Of a DNA stretch of 24,541 nucleotides, positions 6,622 to 13,571 are shown piece after piece. This DNA is from a virus: positions 1 through 24,541 of the IMG/VR virus record IMGVR_UViG_3300002180_000059; one strand, written 5' to 3'. How positions within the stretch are numbered: position 1 is the first letter of the stretch; every line of letters starts with the position of its first letter. The translations under genes were made by a program, and so were the position numbers. The notes under the pieces are model-generated. The model saw only the letters and a list, made by a program, of their open reading frames with translations, did no database searches and was not told the DNA's origin.

Positions 6622-8153
6622 TGGACCAGCTCGTTGACCAATTCGGACGCCCGATCAAAGCCAAGGAACTGATCCGGGAACAGGCCGAGCCGGGGATCAC
6701 CTCGGTGCGCCAAGCCTGGTCCCAGACCGTGGCCTCGGGCCTGACCCCGCAACGTCTGGCCAGCATCCTGCGGGCTTGCGATGAAGGCGACATCGAACAG
6801 TTCATGGTGCTGGCCGAGGAGATGGAAGAGCGCGAGCCGCATTACATGTCCGTGCTGGGCATGCGCAAGCGAGCCATCTCTGGTGTGCAGCCTGTGGTGA
6901 CCGCCGCCTCCGAGGATGCGTGCGACGAGAAGATTGCCCAGGCTGTACGCAATCGGATCACCGGGCACGACGGGTTTCACAATCTGATCGAGGACATGCT
7001 CGACGCCCTGGGTAAGGGCTTTTCCGCGACCGAGATCATGTGGAAGCGCAGCGCGACTGAATGGTGGCCTGACAAGTTCAAGCGCCGACCGCAGCAATGG
7101 TTCCAGTTCGACCAGGACACAGGTGAACAAATGCGCCTGCGTGATGAAGAGAACATGATCGACGGCGTGGACCTGAAGCCCGCGAAGTGGATTGTGCATC
7201 GCTCAAAGATCAAGTCTGGCTTGGTGTTCCGGGGTGGTCTGGCCCGCGTGGCTGCCTTCAGTTGGATGTGCAAAGGCTACGCGCAAAAGGACTGGATGGC
7301 CTTCATCGAAACCTATGGTCTGCCGCTGCGCCTCGGGCGCTATGGCCCTGAAGCGACCAAGGAAGACGTGCAGAAACTCTTCACCGCGGTTGCCAATATC
7401 GGCACCGACGCCGCCGCCGTTCTGCCCAATTCGATGGATATCGAGTTCACCGAAAATGCGCGCGGCACAGGTGCGAAGATCTTCGAGGATCTGGCGCGCT
7501 ATGTGGATGAGCAGATTTCAAAGGCGGTGCTGGGTCAGACCATGACCGCCGACAATGGATCGAGCCAAAGTCAGGCCGAGGTCCACAACGAGGTGCGCCA
7601 TGATATCGCGGCCTCAGACGCGCGGGCTGTCTGTGCCACCATAAACCGTGACCTGGTGCGTCCGTTTGTGTCTTTGAACTTCGGCGGCGACGCCTTCCCC
7701 AAGATCTCGATCGAAATCGAGGAGCCGGAAGACACGGACATGATCCTGAAGAACGTCTTCCGGATGGCAAGCGTCGGGGTGAAGTTCAGGCAGGAGGACG
7801 TGCGCCGCAAGCTGAAGATGTCAGATCCCGATGACAACGACGAAATCTTCGGTGACCTCCCAAAGACGGCGCCGGCCACGAACACTGCGCTGAACAACGC
7901 CCAACCCGTCGCTGACCCGATTGATGAGATCGAGGCGGAAATGCTGGACGACTGGGAGGAAGTGATGGGCGACCTGGTTGAGCCGCTCGAGGACGTGATC
8001 GCCGAGGCCACCAGCTACGAGGAGGCGCTGGAAAAGCTCAACGCCGCGATCCCAAGCATGCGTGACAGCAGGCTGATTAACACCCTCGTAAAGGGCATGT
8101 TTAAGGCCCGTTCAATCGGCGATACCGACACGGGCCTCCAGGGCGATGACTGA
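6621..8153 (+). CDS. Portal protein (Mu gp29-like, DUF935)
   Basis: This 510-residue protein forms the dodecameric portal through which DNA enters and leaves the head. It belongs to DUF935 (Mu gp29). The start MDQLVDQFGRPIK is typical, and the ATG at 6621 has AAAAGGA (6606-6612) eight bases upstream, better than the GTGs at 6615 and 6618. Other family marks are MRKRAISG near residue 90, ALGKGFSATEI near 133, the WMCKGYAQKDW and ETYGLPLRLG block, and QSQAEVHNEV in the stem/crown part. The C-terminal 90 residues are acidic. It overlaps the terminase by one base and the minor head gene by 8. Confidence 0.92.
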   Translation: MDQLVDQFGRPIKAKELIREQAEPGITSVRQAWSQTVASGLTPQRLASILRACDEGDIEQFMVLAEEMEEREPHYMSVLGMRKRAISGVQPVVTAASEDACDEKIAQAVRNRITGHDGFHNLIEDMLDALGKGFSATEIMWKRSATEWWPDKFKRRPQQWFQFDQDTGEQMRLRDEENMIDGVDLKPAKWIVHRSKIKSGLVFRGGLARVAAFSWMCKGYAQKDWMAFIETYGLPLRLGRYGPEATKEDVQKLFTAVANIGTDAAAVLPNSMDIEFTENARGTGAKIFEDLARYVDEQISKAVLGQTMTADNGSSQSQAEVHNEVRHDIAASDARAVCATINRDLVRPFVSLNFGGDAFPKISIEIEEPEDTDMILKNVFRMASVGVKFRQEDVRRKLKMSDPDDNDEIFGDLPKTAPATNTALNNAQPVADPIDEIEAEMLDDWEEVMGDLVEPLEDVIAEATSYEEALEKLNAAIPSMRDSRLINTLVKGMFKARSIGDTDTGLQGDD

Positions 8154-9345
8154 GTTCACCGACAAGCCGGACTATGCGTTTGACCCTGGACCGCCGCCGG
8201 AGGTCTCTCGCTACTTCCGCAACAAAGGGATGCGCCCGTCTTTTTCCTGGCTTGATGTCGAACCTGAGGAACATGCGGTCGCCTTCACTGTTGCCAAGGC
8301 CGCAAAGCTGGATGTGGTCGAAGCCATCAAAGTAGAGCTGCAGCGCTCGATCGACGAGGGGCTGCCATTTGAGACCTTCCAGAAGAACCTGCGCCCACGC
8401 CTGCAGACGCTTGGATGGTGGGGCAAGGCAGAAATGACCGACCCTGTCACCGGGGAACTGATCGACGCCCAGCTCGGATCGCCGCACCGCCTGCGCACCA
8501 TCTACCGGGCCAATCTGCGGACGGCGCGCGCGGCCGGGCAATGGGAGCGGATCCAGCGCACAAAGAACGCGCTCCCTTATCTGGAATATCGACTTGGTCC
8601 CAGCGAACGCCACCGGCCTCACCACGAGGACAAGGAATACCTGGTCCTGCCCGTCGATGATCCGTTCTGGCGCAAGTGGATGCCGCCCAATGGCTGGGGC
8701 TGCAAGTGTTGGGTGCGCCAGCTCACCCAGCGCCAGGCAGACGCGCGGGGAGGTGTGAGCGAAAGCCCCGCTGTGCCGACCTCGGAATTCCGCAACAAGC
8801 GCACCGGCGTTGTGACACAGGTCCCCCAGGGCATTGATCCAGGCTGGGATCGCAATCCCGGAGATCTGCGTCTGCGGGCGCTGGAACAGGTGACCGAAGG
8901 CAAACTGATCTCGGCCGACCCGGCTGTCGCGCAGGCAGCGATGCGGGACATGGCGACGAGCTGGCGCGCGGCGCGTGTGCTTTCGGGAAATGCGCCCGGC
9001 ACTGTTCCCGTCACTATGCTGGACGACACGCTTCGGGGTGTCCTGGGAGCGGACACAAGGCAGGTTCTTCTGTCCGATCAGACCGCCATCAAGCAAGGTG
9101 CAAGCCACCCCGAACTGTCGATCGAAGACTATGCCCGCCTAGAAGGCTTGATCCAGTCAGCAGCGGTCTACCAACAGGATGCGCGCAACCTGGTGTTTAT
9201 CGAGAAGGTGGAGGACTTGCCTTGGATCGCAGTAATCAAGGCAACAACCCAGCGTCATGAGCTCTTTTTGACGACTTTCTACCGAGCGAGTTCCGGCCGG
9301 TACGTTCGGCGGCTCCGGGAACGGGGAACTGTGGTAAGGGATTAA
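8146..9345 (+). CDS. Minor head protein F (Mu gp30-like) with probable C-terminal PBECR nuclease domain
   Basis: The first 200 or so residues match the Mu F head morphogenesis family (PF04233). Its hallmark lies at about 157-200: HHEDKEYLVLPVDDPFW, then PPNGWGCKCWVRQL with C186 and C188. Residues about 300-390 are a separate domain (VLLSDQTAIKQ, HPELSIEDYARL, NLVFIEKV, WIAVIKATT, ELFLTTFYRAS). It resembles the PBECR-type (phage barnase/EndoU/colicin/RelE-like) nuclease domains known on the ends of phage head and portal proteins. If so, the protein might carry a nuclease inside the virion or into the host. Bases 9181-9300 count 66 of 120 G+C, lower than the nearby core gene, which suggests an exchanged module. 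Family F is sure; the nuclease call is inferred from pattern. Confidence 0.88.
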   Translation: MTEFTDKPDYAFDPGPPPEVSRYFRNKGMRPSFSWLDVEPEEHAVAFTVAKAAKLDVVEAIKVELQRSIDEGLPFETFQKNLRPRLQTLGWWGKAEMTDPVTGELIDAQLGSPHRLRTIYRANLRTARAAGQWERIQRTKNALPYLEYRLGPSERHRPHHEDKEYLVLPVDDPFWRKWMPPNGWGCKCWVRQLTQRQADARGGVSESPAVPTSEFRNKRTGVVTQVPQGIDPGWDRNPGDLRLRALEQVTEGKLISADPAVAQAAMRDMATSWRAARVLSGNAPGTVPVTMLDDTLRGVLGADTRQVLLSDQTAIKQGASHPELSIEDYARLEGLIQSAAVYQQDARNLVFIEKVEDLPWIAVIKATTQRHELFLTTFYRASSGRYVRRLRERGTVVRD

Positions 9346-9678
9346 GCGCGCCCGGAGGGACGTCACATCCCCCGCGACCCTAGGCCGGTTAGACGGGATA
9401 CTTGGCTCGGGCGCATTCACGAAATAGCCCTTTTAGTGGGTAATTTCAAGCTCAGGCGGGAAATGTGAGGGACCGACCACTCTTAGCTTCGCCGTTAAAC
9501 ACCTATTAAAGGGGTCAGGAGAGGGGTGGACAGATTTTCCGGCCCACCATACCCTACGCCCAGGCGAGGCCAATTTTGACGCCTTGAGCGCGCGCGCCTT
9601 TTTCTCCACCACTCACAACCACCACCCCTGAATTCCTTCAGGGGCGATTGAGCGATCCCAGACGGGCATCTTCGTCCC
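9346..9678. other. 333-base non-coding gap between minor head and protease genes
   Basis: I see no convincing gene on either strand. The gap is lower in GC than its neighbours (30 of 60 at 9421-9480). It contains a GCGCGCGCGCC stretch followed by five T (9588-9603), which could be a weak terminator. A 5-base inverted repeat AGGCG/CGCCT (9562-9566, 9580-9584) overlaps it. The interrupted palindrome copy 2 is at 9625-9644. No clear sigma-70 promoter is visible. The likely content is the end of the lysis/packaging transcript and an activator-dependent promoter for the head operon. I found no tRNA, no attachment site and no remnant gene. Confidence 0.5.
9625..9644. promoter_or_regulatory. Interrupted palindrome, copy 2 (candidate Mor target, PI-like)
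   Basis: CCCCTGAA-TTCC-TTCAGGGG is a perfect 8-base inverted repeat with a 4-base spacer. Its core (9627-9645) has the same arms as copy 1 upstream of the endolysin gene, CCTGAA-N4-TTCAGGGGC, with a different spacer. It is centred about 44 bases before the I-protease ATG. In Mu the PI late promoter lies at the same place. No T run follows, so a simple terminator is less likely. Confidence 0.5.
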
Positions 9679-10650
9679 ATGGTGAACACGCTCGCAACCC
9701 AATTTCCAGTCATGGCTCTCAACTTCCTGGACGCAGATGTCCCGGAGTGGATCCAGCTCACCCCGCGCGGCCCCGGTATCGAGGGGCGCGACGGGCGCAA
9801 GTGGGTTTTGGCAAACCCTGAAGCTGTCGTCGCGGCCTTCCGTGACCACGGTGCAGATTTGCCCATCGACATGGAACACTCGACCCAGATCAAAGCGTCC
9901 AAGGGCGAACCTGCCCCGGCGGTTGGCTGGATCAAGGACATGGAAGTGCGCGAGGGCGAGCTTTGGGCGCGCGTTCACTGGACCGACGAAGGCCGCATGC
10001 GGGTTTCTGATCGCCAGTATCGCTACATCAGCCCGGCCTTCACCTTCGAAAAGGCCTCCGGCGAGATCCTGAAAATGGTCTCGGCCGGCCTCACCAACAA
10101 CCCGAACCTGCACCTGGCTGCCCTCAATCGTGAAGGCGCTGAAGAGGAGATTGAAATGGACAAAGCCGTCCTGGAGGCCCTGGGCCTCGCAACCAACGCC
10201 AGCGCCGCCGATGCGGTGGTGGCGATCAACAAGCTGAAGGAGGACAAGGCAACCGCTTTGAACTCCGCAGCGAGCCCTGACACCGACAAGTTTGTGCCGA
10301 TGGAAACCCATCAACTGGCGCTGAACAAGGTCGCCGGTTTCGAGAAGGTCGAAAAAGACCGCGAAGACGAGGCGGTCAACGCCGCCGTCGATCAGGCCGT
10401 CGCGGACGGCAAGATCGCACCGGCCAACAAGGACTTCTACCTGGCTGCCTGCCGGGCTGAAGGTGGGCTGGAACGGTTCGCCGCGACCATGAAGGACGCG
10501 CCGGTCATCGCCGCGCCGTCCGACCTGGACGAAGGCGGTCCCGCCAAAACCTCGAAGGCCCTGACCGACGAGCAGGTCGCCGCCTGCCGCGCCCTGGGCA
10601 TGGATGAAGATGACTATGCCACCGCGCTGGCAGAGGAGAAATCGGCATGA
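9679..10650 (+). CDS. Head maturation protease/scaffold, Mu I-like (gp32)
   Basis: This 323-residue protein matches the Mu I (gp32) family: IDMEHSTQI near residue 60, PAVGWIKDMEVREGELWA, then RYISPAFTF and VSAGLTNNPNLHLAALN before residue 155. It would cleave scaffold and head proteins during capsid assembly. The C-terminal half is acidic, Ala/Glu-rich and helical, as in scaffolds. No start has a strong ribosome binding site. I take the first ATG (9679); the ATG at 9712 is an alternative that keeps the whole family core. It ends in an ATGA junction with the major head gene (10647-10650). A second, in-frame start at 10156 is listed separately. Confidence 0.88.
   Translation: MVNTLATQFPVMALNFLDADVPEWIQLTPRGPGIEGRDGRKWVLANPEAVVAAFRDHGADLPIDMEHSTQIKASKGEPAPAVGWIKDMEVREGELWARVHWTDEGRMRVSDRQYRYISPAFTFEKASGEILKMVSAGLTNNPNLHLAALNREGAEEEIEMDKAVLEALGLATNASAADAVVAINKLKEDKATALNSAASPDTDKFVPMETHQLALNKVAGFEKVEKDREDEAVNAAVDQAVADGKIAPANKDFYLAACRAEGGLERFAATMKDAPVIAAPSDLDEGGPAKTSKALTDEQVAACRALGMDEDDYATALAEEKSA
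10156..10650 (+). CDS. Nested scaffold protein, Mu Z-like (internal start in I)
   Basis: An in-frame ATG at codon 160 of the I gene is preceded by AGGAG (10145-10149) with ideal 6-base spacing, better than anything at the full-length start. It would make a separate 164-residue protein beginning MDKAVLEALGL. The product is acidic and mostly helical, without the protease part. In Mu, the scaffold Z is made exactly this way, from an internal start in the 3' half of gene I. The position, just after the protease domain and before the major head gene, fits. Its production is inferred from the ribosome binding site and the Mu precedent. Confidence 0.72.
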   Translation: MDKAVLEALGLATNASAADAVVAINKLKEDKATALNSAASPDTDKFVPMETHQLALNKVAGFEKVEKDREDEAVNAAVDQAVADGKIAPANKDFYLAACRAEGGLERFAATMKDAPVIAAPSDLDEGGPAKTSKALTDEQVAACRALGMDEDDYATALAEEKSA

Positions 10651-11558
10651 TCGTTACCGCAGCAGCCGTTGCCGCCCTTCAGGTTGGCTTCAAGAAGAAC
10701 TTCCAGTCCGCCTTCGACGCCACGCGTCCCGACGCGGACTATACCAAGGTGGCCACCACCATCACCTCGACCTCCAAGTCCGAGACCTATGGTTGGCTGG
10801 GCAAGTTCCCGAAAATGCGGGAATGGGTCGGCGATCGTGTGATCAAGGACATGGAAGGCTTTGGCTATGCCATCGTCAACAAGGACTTTGAGGCGACGGT
10901 TGGCGTCAGCAAGACTGACATCGAAGACGACAACCTGGGCCATTATGCCCCGCTGTTCCAGTCGATGGGCCAAAGTGCCGCCGAACAACCCGACGATCTG
11001 ACCTTTGGTCTGTTGGGCAATGGCCGCACCGAGCTGTGCTTTGACGGTCAGTATTTCTTTGACACCGACCACCCCAGCCACAACGAGGCTGGTGGCGACA
11101 TCGTTGTCTCCAATGTCGATGCGTCGGGGGCCGTTGATAACCCCTGGTGGTATCTGCTGGATACGACCAAACCGCTGCTGCCCCTGATCCACCAGGAGCG
11201 CAAGAAGGCGCAGTTCGTGGTCAAGGCTGATCCCAACAGCTCGGACCATGTGTTCATGAAGAACGAGCTGCTCTACGGCGCTGACGCGCGCTGCAACGTG
11301 GGCTTCGGTCTGTGGCAGATGGCTTATGCTTCGAATGCCGCTCTGGATGGCGACAGCCTGGACGCTGCGATCGAAAGCATGCGCTCGCTGCGTGACACCA
11401 ATGGCCGGCCGCTGAACATCAAGCCCAGCCTGCTGGTCGTCGGCCCGAAACTGCGTTCCGCTGCCAACAAGACCGTCAAGGTCATGCTGGATGCGAACGG
11501 CGGCTCCAACGCAAACTACAATGCGGTCGACGTGCTCGACACCGCGTGGCTGGCATAA
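10647..11558 (+). CDS. Major head protein, Mu T-like (gp34)
   Basis: This 303-residue protein is the main capsid subunit, of the Mu gpT family. The beginning fits the family (AAVAALQVGFKKNFQSAFD), as do YGWLGKFPKMREWVGDRV, FEATVGVSKTDIEDD, and the later FDTDHPSHNE and LLVVGPKL segments. It starts in an ATGA overlap with the I/Z gene, which links the dose of scaffold and capsid. The gene ends 12 bases before the next. Length is close to Mu T (about 305 residues). Confidence 0.93.
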   Translation: MIVTAAAVAALQVGFKKNFQSAFDATRPDADYTKVATTITSTSKSETYGWLGKFPKMREWVGDRVIKDMEGFGYAIVNKDFEATVGVSKTDIEDDNLGHYAPLFQSMGQSAAEQPDDLTFGLLGNGRTELCFDGQYFFDTDHPSHNEAGGDIVVSNVDASGAVDNPWWYLLDTTKPLLPLIHQERKKAQFVVKADPNSSDHVFMKNELLYGADARCNVGFGLWQMAYASNAALDGDSLDAAIESMRSLRDTNGRPLNIKPSLLVVGPKLRSAANKTVKVMLDANGGSNANYNAVDVLDTAWLA

Positions 11559-11570
11559 GGAGAGGTTGAG

Positions 11571-11957
11571 ATGAGCAAGGTTCTTATCTGCGCCGCCGCC
11601 GTCACAGGGTTTCACCGCTGCGGCATGTTCTTCCCGAAGGATGGCAAGATCGTCGATCTGTCCAAGCTGGACGACGACGTGGTCAAGCGCCTGGAAGGCG
11701 AAAAGCAGCTGCATATTTCGGAGCCGTCCGAGGCCGACCTGGCACGCTTTGCCGGGGATGCTGATGGCGACACCGAGCTGCGCCACCAGGTGGCCGAGGC
11801 AATCCGCGATCTGACGATCGAAGATTTCCAGAAAGACGGCAAGCCCAAGGTCGATGCACTGAAAGTGCTGTTGCCCGACGCGAAGATCAAAGCCGCCCTG
11901 CGCGACGAGGTCTTTCAAACCATGGTCGAGGACGGGTTCACCGCCCCGGCCGCGTAA
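11571..11957 (+). CDS. Mu gp35-like head-associated protein
   Basis: This 128-residue protein sits where Mu gp35 does, right after the major head gene. It has a short N-terminal beta part (KVLICAAAVTGFHRCGMFFP and a D-rich loop) and an acidic helical middle. The C-terminal helix-loop-helix is VDALKVLLPDAKI followed by ALRDEVFQTM. That end resembles the small domain shared by gp35/HI1506-type proteins. The function is not established; capsid decoration or head-tail joining is possible. GGAGAGG (11559-11565) gives a strong ribosome binding site. It is the last gene before a 188-base gap. Confidence 0.7.
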   Translation: MSKVLICAAAVTGFHRCGMFFPKDGKIVDLSKLDDDVVKRLEGEKQLHISEPSEADLARFAGDADGDTELRHQVAEAIRDLTIEDFQKDGKPKVDALKVLLPDAKIKAALRDEVFQTMVEDGFTAPAA

Positions 11958-11972
11958 TACCCCAGGGTGTTG

Positions 11973-12003
11973 ACCTGGTCGCTTCGGGGGGCGGCGACCA
12001 GGT
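11973..12003 (+). terminator. Perfect 10-bp hairpin after gp35-like gene
   Basis: ACCTGGTCGC (11973-11982) and GCGACCAGGT (11994-12003) are exact complements with an 11-base loop. It lies 15 bases after the stop codon. No T run follows, so an intrinsic terminator is not certain; mRNA 3'-end protection or a protein site are alternatives. The left arm can also pair with CCAGG at 11962-11966, giving a competing hairpin. Confidence 0.45.
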
Positions 12004-12095
12004 AGCCCGCGACCCGACAGCCCCCCGCGATATTCGAATGAGCTAACCGTCGGGCGTGCAGACACCCCCATGAGGCCCACGGTTCGCTCTCACCA

Positions 12096-12125
12096 GCCGG
12101 CATCGGAGGCAGCACCGATGCCGGC
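12096..12125 (+). repeat. Perfect 11-bp inverted repeat upstream of gp36-like gene
   Basis: GCCGGCATCGG (12096-12106) and CCGATGCCGGC (12115-12125) are exact complements with an 8-base loop. It ends 20 bases before the next start codon and just ahead of the ribosome binding site. There is no T run. It could be a terminator of upstream transcription, a 5' mRNA stabiliser or an operator. Confidence 0.45.
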
Positions 12126-12145
12126 ACCCAACCACAGGGAAGCCG

Positions 12146-12586
12146 ATGGCCTACGCGACGAAAGATGACATCGTTACGCTTTACAGCGAGACCGCACTTT
12201 ATGTGGCGGATCGTGACGGCGACGGGCTGCCCGATGAGGCTGCGATTTCGCGGGCCCTGAGCGGTGCATCATCGGAGATCGACAGCTTCCTGGGCATTCG
12301 CTATCCGGTACCGCTGCCCCATGTCACAGACCTGGTCACGCAGATGACAGTCGATATGGCGCTCTACCGCCTGGCTTCCTCCAATGACGTTCTGACCGAT
12401 GAACACCGCCGCCGGTACGAAGATGCGATCGCGCATCTCAAACGCCTGGGAAAAGGTGAAGCCGCGCTGAACCTGCCCGCCGAGCCTGTGGCCGAGGGCG
12501 AAGAGCCACTTCCCGACGGGGTGCAACCCATCGTTTCGGGCGGACCAGAGAAGGTCTGGACCCGTGAAAAGATGAGGGACTTCTGA
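12146..12586 (+). CDS. Mu gp36-like head-tail connector (DUF1320)
   Basis: This 146-residue protein fits DUF1320 (Mu gp36). Its N-terminal part has the family pattern: MAYATKDDIVTLY, an acidic RDGDGLPDEAAISRALSGA helix, EIDSFLGIRYPVPL, then LVTQMTVDMALYRL and a charged helix with a proline-rich C-terminal end (GGPEKVWTREKM). Proteins of this type form the ring between portal and tail. The C-terminal 60 residues look disordered. Its stop overlaps the next start by one base. It is the first gene of the neck and tail block. Confidence 0.88.
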   Translation: MAYATKDDIVTLYSETALYVADRDGDGLPDEAAISRALSGASSEIDSFLGIRYPVPLPHVTDLVTQMTVDMALYRLASSNDVLTDEHRRRYEDAIAHLKRLGKGEAALNLPAEPVAEGEEPLPDGVQPIVSGGPEKVWTREKMRDF

Positions 12587-13035
12587 TGACGGGCGTCTCC
12601 TACAATCTTGAACTGCAAAACTATGACCAGGTCATGGCCCGCCTTGAAGGTCTCGGGGCTTGGGAAAAGGAAGATCTGGCGTTTGACCTAGGCGCGGTCC
12701 TGGAAAGCTCCACGAAAGAGCGGATCGCCACCGAAAAAGCCGGTCCCAATGGCGAAGACTGGGTTGCCTGGTCCGAAGCCTATGACGAGACCCGCAACCA
12801 TGGCGTCCATTCGCTGCTGGTTGGCGAGGGCAATCTGCTGGACAGCATCCAGAACTACTCGTCGGGCACCACTGTGCGCGTCGGGTCAAACCTGGTCTAT
12901 GCCGCCATCCATCATTTCGGGGGCGATGAGGTCGATATCCCGATCCCGGCCCGCCCGTATCTGGGCTTGTCTGCTGAAGACGAAGAAGAGATCCGCGCGC
13001 TGGTGCTGGGTGACTTCAAGGCGGTGCTGCAATGA
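12586..13035 (+). CDS. Virion morphogenesis/tail completion protein (Mu G / P2 S family)
   Basis: This 149-residue protein matches the phage virion morphogenesis family (Phage_tail_S, P2 gpS and Mu gpG). Typical marks are SSTKERIATEKAGPNGEDW, a LVGEGNLLDSIQ segment, VRVGSNLVYAAIHHFGG, and the end IPIPARPYLGLSAEDEEEI. Its role is to finish the tail or neck so the tail can join the head. In Mu the G gene lies directly after gene F, but here it lies after the gp36-like gene. It begins at a TGATG-type overlap (12584-12588) and ends in an ATGA overlap. Confidence 0.88.
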   Translation: MTGVSYNLELQNYDQVMARLEGLGAWEKEDLAFDLGAVLESSTKERIATEKAGPNGEDWVAWSEAYDETRNHGVHSLLVGEGNLLDSIQNYSSGTTVRVGSNLVYAAIHHFGGDEVDIPIPARPYLGLSAEDEEEIRALVLGDFKAVLQ

Positions 13036-13571
13036 GCGCGACGCTGAGCCTTCTGTCTGATCTTCCCGCCGCGATCGTGGCCGAGGTTGATCTGCTTCTT
13101 CCCGACCTGAAGGAATGCAAGGCGGTCGTCGGGCCGTTCGATCTGAAGAAGCTGAAGGCGGGCGGCTATCCCGCCCCGGCCGTGCTGATCTCTCGCATGG
13201 GCGCACGCCAGGGCAAAACCCTGGCTGGCAACCTGCCAACCTTTGAGTTCCGCATGGCAGCCTTCGTCATTACGCGCAGCGCACCGGGGCTCGATCGGGA
13301 CACCGCCGCTGCAAATATCTGCGCCGCCCTTTTAAAGCTCGTCCCTGAAAACCGCTGGGCCTTGGCCGGTGCGGGTGCCGCGCACACCGTGGGCACCGAG
13401 GTGCTGGTTGCCTCAAACGACGCCTCCGGCATTCACTTGTCGGCCGTGACCTGGTTGCAGCCGCTGATGCTGGCCGCTGTGCCGGCGCAAGAGATCGTGC
13501 CGATCGAGCTTTATGCCCGCGTCGAGCCCGGCCCTGGTGGCGATCACGTCGAGATCGGAGCGGACACATGA
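13032..13571 (+). CDS. Gp37-like neck/tail terminator protein
   Basis: This 179-residue protein probably corresponds to Mu gp37-type proteins that sit between connector and tail genes. An N-terminal helix (SLLSDLPAAIVAEVDLLLPDL) is followed by a beta-rich core: APAVLISRMGARQ, FEFRMAAFVITRSA, a helix TAAANICAALLKLVP, and GTEVLVASNDASGIHLSAVTW. The core pattern, a strand-rich fold with one long helix, suits tail-terminator proteins. The family match is by position and pattern and is moderate. It overlaps both neighbours by 4 bases (ATGA). Confidence 0.65.
   Translation: MSATLSLLSDLPAAIVAEVDLLLPDLKECKAVVGPFDLKKLKAGGYPAPAVLISRMGARQGKTLAGNLPTFEFRMAAFVITRSAPGLDRDTAAANICAALLKLVPENRWALAGAGAAHTVGTEVLVASNDASGIHLSAVTWLQPLMLAAVPAQEIVPIELYARVEPGPGGDHVEIGADT

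Larger units (their letters stand above)
11958..12145. other. 188-base gap between head and neck genes, two hairpins
   Basis: No gene is visible. The gap contains two perfect inverted repeats, listed separately, and an 8-base palindrome ATTCGAAT (12032-12039). The CCTGAA-N4-TTCAGG element found in the other two regulatory gaps is absent. A ribosome binding site for the next gene (AGGGA) is present at its 3' end. It is probably a transcription boundary between the head and neck/tail operons. Confidence 0.45.

Noticed and set aside
9346-9500. Possible tRNA or attachment site in the gap
   Set aside because: I could find neither a T-loop consensus nor a cloverleaf, and transposable phages do not need a tRNA attachment site.
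9562-9603. Intrinsic terminator in the gap after the F gene
   Set aside because: There is a GC-rich stretch before five T, but the only clear stem is 5 bp with a 13-base loop and not adjacent to the T run, so I did not list it as a separate feature.
9495-9941. Minus-strand frame covering part of the 333-base gap
   Set aside because: Most of it is antisense to the I gene, and the part in the gap has low-complexity content and no ribosome binding site. It does not read like a protein.
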